DNA from: Phaeodactylum tricornutum CCAP 1055/1
Taxonomy: Eukaryota; Bacillariophyta; Bacillariophyceae; Surirellales; Neidiaceae
Direction: 5' to 3'
DNA: 64,000 nucleotides
Assembly (NCBI RefSeq): GCF_000150955.2
Contig: NC_011671.1
Coordinates: forward strand, 1,054,001 to 1,118,000
Part shown: positions 51,852 through 61,625 of the stretch, one piece after another
Layout of the letters: each line of letters begins with the position of its first letter
Position numbering within the stretch: position 1 is the first letter of the stretch
Notes under the pieces: model-generated
The model's database searches: none
What the model saw: the letters and a program-made list of their open reading frames with translations, nothing else
What the model was told of the DNA's origin: nothing
Translations under genes and position numbers: made by a program

Positions 51852-52988
51852 CTATCGCTTGTGTCCCTTGCACACTCCATTCCCAGAGGCTTCGCATATG
51901 TCCCTTGGCACAAAGCAAGAGACGAAAGGATCGCTGCACTCCGGTGAGAGCTCCTTGGCTATGTTTTGAGTGAATCTAGTGAGTTTCGATGGGTCTTCTC
52001 TTTCTCCAGCCGCCCAAAATGATAGACACGGCCAAACAGTCATGTTTCTGCTTAGATTCATCTCCTCTATCAGTACCTCGTCCAGCACCTTCAGGACATC
52101 CACATGCGCAACTGATTGAATATAAGTAAGCATTTGGGAACCGTAAAATTCTTGTGTCGCAGATACTGATCCACTGTCATCGTCGGCGTTCTCCACCCCG
52201 TCGTCATCCCCTCCCTTCATACGACCTACATCCCTGGAAACAAGAAAATCTTGGATGTGTCTGCTCACATTAGCCGAGTTGGCAATCAGATCCACCAAAG
52301 GAATCGATAAGAGAGCTGTATGAGCGGCAACGTGAGAAAGTCGGCAATGGAAGCGTAAGATTTGCCTCAGAGCAGCCTTGAGATCATCTAGAGTTAAATC
52401 CATGTGAGAATCGGAAGACAGCAATGAGCTTTGTAGTGCGTCCACCACTTCCAAGACCAATGCCCTTGGCACGAGCCGCACAATTTTCGTCCAACCGTGA
52501 GTCTTGCCATAACCATAAGGTGGAACATGCGATGTGGCGAATACTTCTATATCCGATTCTGTTTTGTTTTGTAGATTAGTGTGTTGATGTTGTATTCGTT
52601 CCAACTGATTCATCAGTATACTAGAGATATCTCCAGGGGGAGCGACCAACGCTACTCTTTGGATGGGATCCTCATCCTTTCCACTGGTTGGAGGTATGTA
52701 TTGTTTGCACTTTGGATTATGTGTAGGTAGACAGCTTTTGATCGTTAACCGGAAAATTTCTTCGTGCTTAAGATCCGCCACGCGAACCACTTTGCTCAGA
52801 CTCTCCAGACCAACACGGACATCCTTCGATTGGCTGTGATGTTGTTCGACCAGAAAAATTGTCGGTCCAAAAATGGAAAGAAGTGTTGTGAATGCGGCTC
52901 CTCCAGCAAGGAGAAGAATTGCGCCACCTCCACCTGGGGCTCGTTTTCGTTTGATGGGCCCATGCTTTCGGTCAGTAGGCGAATACAT
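51852..52988 (-). CDS. Single-pass membrane protein of unknown function, tandem paralogue B
   Basis: The start at 52988 (MYSPTDRKHGPIKRKRAPGG) is preferred because it reproduces paralogue A's short basic head before the helix (AILLLAGGAAFTTLLSIFGP). The frame is open to an ATG at 53075. The shared core is TKIVRLVPRALVLEVVDALQ followed by MDLTLDDLKAALRQILRFHC and RLSHVAAHTALLSI. An acidic insert (GGDDDGVENADDDSG) and a Cys-containing tail (CSDPFVSCFVPRDICEASGN) follow. Similarity to A in order and spacing of the anchor, core and Cys tail shows an old tandem duplication. The function is unknown. Confidence 0.7.
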   Translation of the reverse strand: MYSPTDRKHGPIKRKRAPGGGGAILLLAGGAAFTTLLSIFGPTIFLVEQHHSQSKDVRVGLESLSKVVRVADLKHEEIFRLTIKSCLPTHNPKCKQYIPPTSGKDEDPIQRVALVAPPGDISSILMNQLERIQHQHTNLQNKTESDIEVFATSHVPPYGYGKTHGWTKIVRLVPRALVLEVVDALQSSLLSSDSHMDLTLDDLKAALRQILRFHCRLSHVAAHTALLSIPLVDLIANSANVSRHIQDFLVSRDVGRMKGGDDDGVENADDDSGSVSATQEFYGSQMLTYIQSVAHVDVLKVLDEVLIEEMNLSRNMTVWPCLSFWAAGEREDPSKLTRFTQNIAKELSPECSDPFVSCFVPRDICEASGNGVCKGHKR

Positions 52989-53349
52989 CACTTCTATTTC
53001 TCCGACTGCGTAGTGGTTAGAAGTCTGGACGGAAATAGAATACGAGAACGTGAGGCTTCGGTGTTGTCCAGGCAAAGGCCACTAATTGACGAGTGCGCTT
53101 TGCCTGTGTGTATGTATGCATGTATATGTGTATGTGCCCAACCGCCATCGAGACATTGTTAGACATTTAGTGTTAGCGCCGTGCTACGACGCCTATACCC
53201 CACGGTATGTTGGATACCTAAATATCGTTGCTAGCCTCCGTATGCAAACCTAAAATCTGGAGTATTAGATGAAGGGTGTGTTCGGAACCGCATCAGCATC
53301 TGTAACACCCTTTGATTTTACATTCACTATCTGTAACATACTGTAAATA

Positions 53350-54538
53350 TTACAATTCATTCTCGAAGGCGCCTTCTTTCGGATTGAAAGGAAATCGTTC
53401 GAAGCTGGGTGCAATCCACTTACCAACTTCCCCCGGTCCACTCCACTTGACGCTATTGGCTGCTCGACACCAATCGGCATCGCAGTCGGGTTCTTTCATA
53501 GAGGTGCCCACCATCTCGAGTCGATTGTACTTTTTGACACCCGTCGGATCACTAGACCAACGTGGTGGAACGGCATAGTGCGCTTCTAATTCGTGATTTT
53601 GTTCGTACCAACCGTATTTGGGATAGTAATGGACAAAGATGGAGGAATACCAGGCGCCGTTGAAACGACGTGGTCGGCCGTGAAAGCACTTGGAAGATTC
53701 ATAAAACAGTATGTCGCCGGGAGTCAAGATTACTTCGTGAGTGTTCCCGTTAAAGTCCTGTAGAATGAAGACAAAAACCGGTTAATGAAAATACTCGTTC
53801 AAGACTACACGTCCTTTGATACGATTTCCGGCGCCGCACTTCAGTTTGACTTACTTCGATAAAGATTGGCCAGGGTTCGGCGTCGTCTGAGGAATCGATG
53901 TGCAAAATAAAACTAATAATGTGCGTTTGCATCTTATCCACATGCATCATCAGTTGCGAATCGTTTCGGTACAATCGGAAGCCATACGCACGATAAGGCG
54001 TCAGCTCGACCCCACTCCATTCTTCGGCGTAGTGGCGCAGCTCGTTCAAAACCCGTTGGCTCAGGTCGGGTCGGTCGATAAAGAGAGGCGTCGGGCCGCT
54101 AATCACATCGACATTCTGTTCGTAACGGGCATTAGGAAGGCCGTCGCGAATTCCCGCACGCAGAGCCTCTATAAGGTCTTCGGGGCACCGTGCTAGGCCA
54201 AAACCGTGTTCGGTAAAGTTGGGCACGAGGAAAGCAGAATGGATTGTTTGAATGTACGCTTCGTAACGTCGGCCACGGTCGTCGATCTCTTCGACCTGAT
54301 GGAAGCGATCCATCATCAAGGAAGCCCATCCAGGCGTGTTGGGGCTGTAGTTATTCAAAGGCCAAGTGTAGTTACGACTGCGGTACTCTTCGATCCGTTC
54401 CGACTCGACGAGCAGGATCTTTTGGGCGTCAGGATTCGACAGGTCGCCCTTGGTCGTCGCCCAGACCAAAGCGGGTGCCGCAAATAAAATCGTGCAAAGG
54501 CCACGAGAGAACATATTCCAAAGGAAGGGAAGCTGCAA
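53350..54538 (-). CDS. Secreted 2OG-Fe(II) dioxygenase (two exons)
   Basis: Exons 54538-53855 and 53757-53350 (GTAAGT donor, CTACAG acceptor, 97-nt intron) give 363 residues. The N-terminal signal peptide (FSRGLCTILFAAPALVWA) may start at 54538 or at the Met at 54514. The catalytic core has YRAYGFRLYRNDSQLMMHVD with the HxD ligands (HVDKMQTHIISFILHIDSS), WPIFIEDFNGNTHEVILTPG across the junction, and FYESSKCFHGRPRRFNGAWY with the second His and the 2OG-binding Arg. This is the prolyl-4-hydroxylase-like double-stranded beta-helix. The Trp/Lys-rich tail (DADWCRAANSVKWSGPG) resembles a ShKT-like end but has too few cysteines. The substrate is unknown. Confidence 0.82.
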
Positions 54539-54708
54539 TGGAGAGGGGCAGGTAGGTTACGAGGCTCCTTTCGATGTGGTGTTGGCGAATGATTTCTGAG
54601 GAGTTGGACGGCAAGTCTCTTCCTTGGTCGTGGCGACAACAGTCATCTTCACTTTGTAGGTCATCGCAATGTTTGTTCCCTGACATTAGCTGTTCGGATT
54701 AGTTTCCG

Positions 54709-55032
54709 ATGGGGGCCGCAGCAGAGACGACAACACCGGGACTCGTATACTCGAATGAAAACGACCCAATGTTATATCGTGATATACCTAGGACTGTTTT
54801 CCTCTCATACTTATATGTTACAGGGTTCGACATTGATGCCGATATACAGAAATTTTTATTACGGCTTCCGGTGGTAGCGTTTACAGTTACCCACGACGGC
54901 CTGGGACAATTGGATCCGTGGATTGCTGCTGTCGAGGCCGATCTCATTGATGATATGAATGAACGTATCCCATTGCGAAGCCGACGATATCGGCGTTCGC
55001 ACGAAAACGATGGATATGCCGCAGGCAAGTAA
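54709..55032 (+). CDS. Small hypothetical protein
   Basis: This 107-codon frame starts MGAAAETTTPGLVYSNENDP. It contains RTVFLSYLYVTGFDIDADIQ and DPWIAAVEADLIDDMNERIP, an acidic, helical-looking sequence that ends with a basic Arg cluster. No family is recognised. A longer frame covers the other strand (54699-55280), so coding on this strand is only weakly favoured. It begins 170 bp from the divergent oxygenase start. Confidence 0.35.
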   Translation: MGAAAETTTPGLVYSNENDPMLYRDIPRTVFLSYLYVTGFDIDADIQKFLLRLPVVAFTVTHDGLGQLDPWIAAVEADLIDDMNERIPLRSRRYRRSHENDGYAAGK

Positions 55033-56572
55033 ATGCGTATTGTGGCAAAAGATATACAAACGTTTACAGTTAGCGATGCAGGGTCAAGGAAGAATACCAA
55101 CCCCCGGGTGTACACGCAAAGATGACAACGACACGCATTCGACCTAAAGAATTGGCACGGCCGCCCTCGAGAGTCCAAAGAAAGGGAGAATAGGACCTTT
55201 GGGTGGAATTCGAACTTTCGGCGGGCAGCATTAACCCTAACGTTGGCTTTGCCTCGAAGCAGATTCTGCGTGACACTCAAATACGGATTTTTCGAAAGGG
55301 CTCTTGGACACGAGGCTTGTTGTACGAGGCAGAATACCGGCCAGATTGACGTCCTGCTGTGATTTTAGATTCCCTACAATAACATCACGTCGATGATTTG
55401 GAAGGATCGCTGTGGTAGTCTGGGACCATTCCGGTTTCGACTATCCCTCTGAGTCCTGAATGATTCTTATAAGAGAGTTACGTGCGATACGTTTCAACCC
55501 CGATCGATCTTTGATCATCTTGCACAACGACAAGTGCCCAGGCGGCAATGATTTAGGTGGATGCAGCGTGTAGCTTTCAGTGACTGGTGTGGCTTACATT
55601 CAGCTTTGCTGTTAGTGGCGGGATAGAGGTTGGCGTCTACTCGACGCCCGTTTGTTGGACGGCGGCTAGGTCCTTCGCCATGTAACGTTCTTTGCTCGGT
55701 CGCGGCTTAGACTTATCGTTTCGATAGCTGCCACGACAAACAGCCAGAGCGGAGCTGGAAAATGGCCAAGTTTCCTTCCCGAGAGCTGCGTGCTCGGCCT
55801 CATCTCCGTCTACTATATCCGTAAGCTCATCCGTGTACAAATCAATACTTGTCGTGACTCGAGGTATACACTGAGACTCGTCCGCTCCTTCGCGAAAGCG
55901 TCGCATTGATTTCTTTTCTATCTTCACATGTGAAACGCGCTTTCTGACCTCTGGACGTTTCTTATTTTAGGATACTTGGGCAAACGAAACGGCATTGATG
56001 GGCAACTGTTGTTCGGCTCTATCAGCGAATTCGGAGTAAGACCACTCTACTCGTATTTCTCTCGCTTTGTAAATGTTAGGATTGCTCCGTCACTTTCTAG
56101 TCGGAACGAAGTTATAGTTAGCAAGCGCAGCTTTTTCGAACCTTCGGGACAGACGAAGCTAGCCGTCCAGCTTCAGAACCGAAATCAATGTCGGGGCTAC
56201 ATGTATATACTTGGACCAGCATCAATGCAAGCTACCGTATCTTTGTAGGGAGATTTTTAGTGCATCAAATTCTAACGACATAAAAAATAAAGAGATATTT
56301 TAATCTTGTTCGTTCGTGATTGATGTTTCATAAATCTGGTCGATGTACTCCTGTTGTAAAACGAATACCGCATCCACAGAAATCAGCTGAAAGATGGAAC
56401 TCGTTTGAAGTCTGTGACGGCGGCAATGAGGATTGGAGCATATTCGCACCTGTAAGGTCATGGATTTGTTCGGTCCAGAAAGACGAAGAGAGCCTGTTTA
56501 CTGGCTTCGGTATTGTCGAAGATAGTCGGAAAGGCCATTACTCTTGCAAGCACAGAGCGTTGATTGTGCGCA
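55033..56572. other. Intergenic, 1.5 kb with weak frames only
   Basis: It holds TTTACAGTTAGCGAT at 55063-55077 and two short frames. The one at 55637-55927 on the minus strand (MRRFREGADESQCIPRVTTS) has protein-like composition but no known relative and is kept only as a candidate. No RNA gene was recognised. Confidence 0.4.
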
Positions 56573-58090
56573 ATGTCAGCGAAACGAGTCAAGAACCCTG
56601 GACTTCGTCGAGAGCGCAGAAGTGTTCCCGTTCCTATTTTTGGTGCGGCCGCGCCATTGATCTCAGAATCCGGCGCCATGATCGATGCAGCTTGGAACGT
56701 TGAATGGCTTGTACGCGTTGTGGGTGCCTTGGAAATGCAACATGTAACTCAGAAAGCAAACGCGTTACTGCCTTTCGAGGATTTCTATACACTGGTAAAA
56801 AAAGTGGGCCGAACATGGAACCCCAGTGTCTCGACAATAATCCAGCAATCCCCTACGCCCAGTCCTAAGAAGCTTTACGAATATTCCGAGCCAGAAAAAG
56901 TTTTGTATGATCTGGTTTGCGCTACCGACAACGTATTGTACAAACTTGGTTTTGAGTTGTCTAGTGTAGCTCGAACCTGGGAAGCTGCTTCCGATGAAAG
57001 GATTTGGTGTTTGGAGCGGCTGATGTTTGATGGAAATCGCCTGCAGGAGCTCCATAAGCTTGCCACAAAGACTAAGATAAGCAAGCTGACAAGTGACTCA
57101 GCGTCGCGTGCTATTCTCCAGCATCGCGAAGCGCAGCGAATTAAGAACGAGCAGAGTGTCACGACCTTTCATAGTGTTTCACAGCCCAAGCAGCTGGATG
57201 CAGTTATTCTAGCAGGAATGTCGCTGGAAGAGCGAGTACGCGCTCGGGCGGAAGCGAAACAAGTAAACCAAGCCGCAGTACAAGGTGCCGCGGTCGCTGA
57301 TGACTCAAAATCAGATCGTGAATGGTTGGTCCGATTGGCCGACGCCTTATGGGCGCATTCACAAAACTTTTTTCATAGTCACCTGCATACTCCTCTTCTA
57401 CTTAACAAGAGAAAGAAGGCCTCAAACTGCGTGATGACACTCAAAGATGCGGTGAATCTTTTAAGTCTATCCTCCGCAAAGAGCAGTGGTCTTATCGGTC
57501 GCGGTGGAAGCCTTTCCAAGCGGCAAGTTATGGATGCCGTACAAGACATGTGTCGGATGGCACCGGACTGGATTCACATTTCCGAAGGCTCCAACGGCTT
57601 ACTCTCGCCTGATTCGACCGTTTGGATAAAACCGGCTGACTTCGGTTCGGTACGAATTCGACTTGCGGGTAGGAACGCGAACAAGCAGCCCGCTACAGAT
57701 TTACCCGAAACCACCATATCTACCACACCGAATACAAGCAATTGTTTCAAGGATTCGACTGCTGCGAAACTGCCTGCATACACTAAGCTTACAAATTCCA
57801 CCCCGCATTCGTCTGTAGCCCAGGACGAATTAAACGGTGAGCTAGTTGCCACCGACGTCAGACTCAAACGGCCGACTGAATCGGTAGGTGAGAAACGAAT
57901 GAATTCACAAGAGGCTGAAGGCTTTTCCCTGCACCCAGCCAAGAAGCGAAAGATTCTACGCATTAATCCCAATTTAATCTTTACTGATGCTGATTATGAC
58001 GGAGGGGACGTTATCGACACATCTTCTTTCGAGAGTCCTCGCGGCCTGAAATATCTTTTTCTTCGCATGAACGCTGGAGAACGGATTTAA
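56573..58090 (+). CDS. CDT1-like DNA replication licensing factor
   Basis: The protein has 505 residues from the ATG at 56573 (MSAKRVKNPGLRRERRSVPV). The basic N terminus is followed by helical segments LLPFEDFYTLVKKVGRTWNP and EKVLYDLVCATDNVLYKLGF. In the second half, REWLVRLADALWAHSQNFFH leads to SLSKRQVMDAVQDMCRMAPD and WIHISEG, and then TVWIKPADFGSVRIRL. This fits the CDT1 C-terminal winged helix (---EV---L--L---AP-WI). CDT1 recruits the MCM helicase to origins. The C-terminal KKRKILRINPN could be a nuclear signal. The middle domain is too diverged to be certain, so this stays a moderate call. Confidence 0.5.
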   Translation: MSAKRVKNPGLRRERRSVPVPIFGAAAPLISESGAMIDAAWNVEWLVRVVGALEMQHVTQKANALLPFEDFYTLVKKVGRTWNPSVSTIIQQSPTPSPKKLYEYSEPEKVLYDLVCATDNVLYKLGFELSSVARTWEAASDERIWCLERLMFDGNRLQELHKLATKTKISKLTSDSASRAILQHREAQRIKNEQSVTTFHSVSQPKQLDAVILAGMSLEERVRARAEAKQVNQAAVQGAAVADDSKSDREWLVRLADALWAHSQNFFHSHLHTPLLLNKRKKASNCVMTLKDAVNLLSLSSAKSSGLIGRGGSLSKRQVMDAVQDMCRMAPDWIHISEGSNGLLSPDSTVWIKPADFGSVRIRLAGRNANKQPATDLPETTISTTPNTSNCFKDSTAAKLPAYTKLTNSTPHSSVAQDELNGELVATDVRLKRPTESVGEKRMNSQEAEGFSLHPAKKRKILRINPNLIFTDADYDGGDVIDTSSFESPRGLKYLFLRMNAGERI

Positions 58091-58316
58091 TCTATAAAAA
58101 GCCCCTTTGTCGTCAACATATTTTGGCATATTCTTATAGAGTGGATAGCAGTGCAAAACTGACCTCAAGCCATCTACCGTACAGGTGCTTCTCATTGCAA
58201 TGAGTGTTAGTATGAGTAGTAGCAGTTCAAAAATGAGGCTTCTACCAATTTGGGGGATCTAGGATAATAGCTGCCTTTCACAGTTCGTTCAAGGTGATCA
58301 GTTAGGAAGATGTTCA

Positions 58317-59692
58317 CTATTTAGCCAATATAGCCAGATGAGCCGCTTGCACAGCGCCCAGGATTTGCTCATATGTTAAAAAGGTAAACGAGGCCGTTAA
58401 GACAGTTTGCAGCATCTTTGCTCGCATACCAGTGAAAATCCCCTCGACTCCACCCCGTCGGTACAACTTGACTATACAGTCCCAAGTTCCAAGATACCGT
58501 GGAGCTGCAATTATTGTACGTCCATGGTCATTGGGGGGCGTGCTTTCGGCGGCGATGACACCGTCAATTTGTCCTTGCATACGCAAAACAGCCTGTGTGA
58601 GCTGCAACGGATACGTCGTGATGGTGGCAATCGTTTTCGCTACAGCACCCGTCCAAAATGCTTCTAGTGCTGTCAAGTTATCACCTAGCCGTCGGGATGC
58701 AACGCGGCGGTTTTTGAGCTGTTCGTAGACGAAAAACTGAATAACCGGGTTGGAAACGAGAAGAATTGAGGTGCTCGTTCCTTTCCACAAATGAGCGAGG
58801 CCATGATTTTTCACCGCATTGTACAACTCGACCAAGAGGGACTCGGAGAACGTATCCCCGGCAACAATGCGCAAATTCGTAACCCACAGCGGATTCGTCA
58901 ATAGGACGTTGACAACACCAGCCATACAGGATGCTATGAGTAACCGCAGGCGCTGTTGGCTACTCGTTCGCGATGTGTTGGGTGATACCATTAGTCGTTT
59001 CATCAACTCGTTGACGTAAAAGAAAATGAAATTGGAGATGGCTATTGTTGCTACGATCGGTGTCACTCCCCGGTACAATTCGCCTCGCTGCAGCAATCGA
59101 CGAAAGCAAGCGACGAGCTCAAGATTTTCCTGTGGCGAACCAGGCGTTGAGGCTTGTACGGAGTTTCCGACTTGAACTGTGTTTGACGAATCTTCGAAGC
59201 CTCCATCGTCTTCATCTCCAACTGCAGTAACCCAAGAATCCTGGCCGGTTGACGATGTAGCCCGCGGTCTGCTAGATTTTCTACTCGCCGTGTCGGAGTC
59301 TCCTTCTTCTTCGCTATCGCATGCGCTAGTTCTAGCCGAAAACTCGGATGAAGAGTTTTCGATCGACCTGGAGGCCAACTGCATTGGCAACGACTGCCGA
59401 CTCGCAGACATGGTAGTTGTCGAAGAAGAAACTACAGACTGCATTTCAATACGTGCTGGAAGAGGCAGCAATAATGGCGAAGCAAAAGGAAGAGTGCTGA
59501 GATGAGAACGAACGGAAGCTCTACGTCACTTCACTGGAAGCAAAGTATACAGTACACCATACGTGCTCTGAACGAACCTCTTTCCAAAGGGTAGAACAGC
59601 AGGAGCGATAGCGCGCTGCCGATGGAGCCGCCAATCGCGTGAGCTAAAGGAGGGATAGGTTCTGACATGGACACTACAACCTCCGCCGTCAT
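58317..59692 (-). CDS. Mitochondrial carrier family transporter, peroxisomal PMP34/PXN-like (two exons)
   Basis: Exons 59692-59578 and 59455-58317 join (GTTCGT donor, CTTCCAG acceptor) so that the first carrier motif reads LSLLLFYPLERARIEMQS. The second is LLTNPLWVTNLRIVAG and the third TITTYPLQLTQAVLRMQG, giving the three Px(D/E/L/Q)xx(K/R) repeats of a six-helix carrier of about 417 residues. NPLWV-N-R is typical of peroxisomal ATP/NAD/CoA carriers (PMP34, PXN, ANT1). A Ser/Asp-rich insert of about 110 residues (DSEEEGDSDTASRKSS) sits in the first matrix loop, which is unusual. The frame upstream stays open to 59890. I chose 59692 as the nearest Met before the first helix. Confidence 0.85.
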
Positions 59693-60074
59693 ACCAATAT
59701 CAGCGCCTCTTCGAAGTACGGGGATTGGAGTTTTGAGACGGCTGACGATACCCAAGTCTTTCTCACTGTCAATGCAGCTCACTGTGCCGCGGTGAGAAAC
59801 GGGCAAACGGGCTAGCTCGTTTTGAGCTTTGACGTCCGTGACGCTGAAACGTCTAGTGTGATTACAAGTCGCGGTGAGCCCTTTTTCCAAATTTGAGATA
59901 TGTCACCCCCATGTCCTGGTCTTGTCCCATAAGTGCAAAGGAATATGGTATCCGCTCTTTCGCCATTTTTCCTGAATTCGAGTGCACTGTCTGCTGGGTG
60001 CGTGCAAGTGCCGTTCGTTCCCACCCTCTCTTGACTGTGAGTTTGATACCGTATCTATAGCAAATGTGTTGTGT

Positions 60075-61295
60075 ATGCGTTCGATGGGGAAGACAGTACA
60101 AACTAGCGCAATATGGCTTTGGGCAATGAAAATCGCATCGGCCAATGGCTTACAAGCACAAAATCAGTCGAAAAGTCAATCATCAACAGAGAAGCCGTAT
60201 GCAACTTGTTCGAATCCAATATTCGCGTCTTTGGACGTAGACGGCCTCAAGGCCACTATTTGTGCGGGACAGGTATATCAGCAGCGCAATTTTCTTTCGG
60301 AACTGCAAGTATCCAGTCTTTTGCAAGAAGTAAAAGAACTGGAAGACGCCGGAGAATTTGTCAGATCTGGTCTTTCCAACACGGCCGAACGAGGAAACCA
60401 GCAATTTGGAGAATCCGACCGCAGTACCTGTATCGTTCCATGGTGGATGGATTTTATACATGGGAACGAACTACCCATAACGAACATTGTTGGGCCAAGT
60501 TTGCATCATCTGCGGCAAACGCTGGCTGAAATCTTTGATCGGCCCACCTTACTGGACTCATCACTAGCCCATGAGTGTTATTTTTCTACGTCAGGCGTGG
60601 GCTCGTTTCTCCCGCGACACATGGATGAGCGCCACGAAGAGCTAAAGGGCCCCAAAGGATGGATACAGCCGTCCCGACGATCATTTACTTGGCTCATTTA
60701 CTTAAGCGATGATAACTGGACATTGGAGGAAAATGGTGGTGCATTGCGAGCGTACCCCCAACAAAAGGTATTGCGGTCGCACAATCTAGGGTCTGCTCAC
60801 AACGGGAACTTGCAGATTGGATGGTTACAGAGCAAAAACGGTTCCCAGCCCGTGTACATGGATAGCTGGTGTACAATAGCAGGAGATTCGGAGCCTCACT
60901 GTCTTTTGTATAAAGTTTACGACGAAGAGCGCGTTGTTTTGACCAAACCTTGGAAGACAACGGCTATTCTACAGGGAATTTCCGTATCAGAATTCTTGCA
61001 AGAATGGGCGATCAAAGATTCCAACGGGATTGGCAAACCCGTTTTATTTCTGCATGAACAAGACGCGAAGCAGTTCAATCTCCTCGAGGATCGACGAAAC
61101 TGGAATTCAGGAAAGGATCCGCAGGGTTCGTTTCCCTTCGATGTGTCGCCCGAACGAGCGTTGCTACTAATTTTTGATTCGCTGTTGGTCCCTCATCAAG
61201 TGGAAGCGGTTCGAAAAGGTCGACGGGTAGCCCTTGCCGGCTGGTTTCACGAAGCCACTCAGCCCATTCCAGCAAGTTTGTACGTGGCGCAATAG
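60075..61295 (+). CDS. 2OG-Fe(II) dioxygenase with signal peptide
   Basis: The protein has about 406 residues. The frame is open from an ATG at 59982. The Met at 60075 or 60084 gives a plausible signal peptide (MGKTVQTSAIWLWAMKIASA) and lies just after TGACTGTGA (60032-60040). The catalytic core has CYFSTSGVGSFLPRHMDERH with the HxD ligands, RSFTWLIYLSDDNWTLEENG, GALRAYPQQ, and near the C terminus RALLLIFDSLLVPHQVEAVR with the second His and then RVALAGWFHEATQP. This fits the prolyl-hydroxylase/Ofd1-type family (GWFHE). An insert of about 150 residues between the strands is longer than usual. The substrate is unknown. Confidence 0.78.
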   Translation: MRSMGKTVQTSAIWLWAMKIASANGLQAQNQSKSQSSTEKPYATCSNPIFASLDVDGLKATICAGQVYQQRNFLSELQVSSLLQEVKELEDAGEFVRSGLSNTAERGNQQFGESDRSTCIVPWWMDFIHGNELPITNIVGPSLHHLRQTLAEIFDRPTLLDSSLAHECYFSTSGVGSFLPRHMDERHEELKGPKGWIQPSRRSFTWLIYLSDDNWTLEENGGALRAYPQQKVLRSHNLGSAHNGNLQIGWLQSKNGSQPVYMDSWCTIAGDSEPHCLLYKVYDEERVVLTKPWKTTAILQGISVSEFLQEWAIKDSNGIGKPVLFLHEQDAKQFNLLEDRRNWNSGKDPQGSFPFDVSPERALLLIFDSLLVPHQVEAVRKGRRVALAGWFHEATQPIPASLYVAQ

Positions 61296-61625
61296 CATTG
61301 AATGGAAGCTATATATTTTATAGAGTGGTGACCGGAGCTTCGTTGATTCGTGTACTAAAGGTAATATATATTGCGGGTTGCCATCGGTTACCAAACAAGA
61401 GAGGATGCATTGTAGACTCGGTGCATGTTAATTGTAAGGCATTCTGTTCTGTAAAAAGAGCGAACATCTTTCCTAGAAATCAAAGTAGCAATCGGATGGT
61501 TACTGGGTGTGCCGAATATAGTTCAGGCTAGTGAGAACATTTTCTCTAGTATATTCTGATTGACAACATTTACAGCGACGAACAGAAATGGGAAAATATG
61601 GGGGAAAAAAAAACCAGAATCGCAG
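61296..61625. other. Convergent 3' spacer
   Basis: This 330-bp spacer lies between two convergent gene ends. Nothing was recognised. Confidence 0.5.

Noticed and set aside
54699-55280. 193-codon minus-strand frame opposite the small hypothetical gene
   Set aside because: It has many Cys, Ser and Arg codons and no recognisable segment. The opposite strand looks somewhat more protein-like, though neither is certain.
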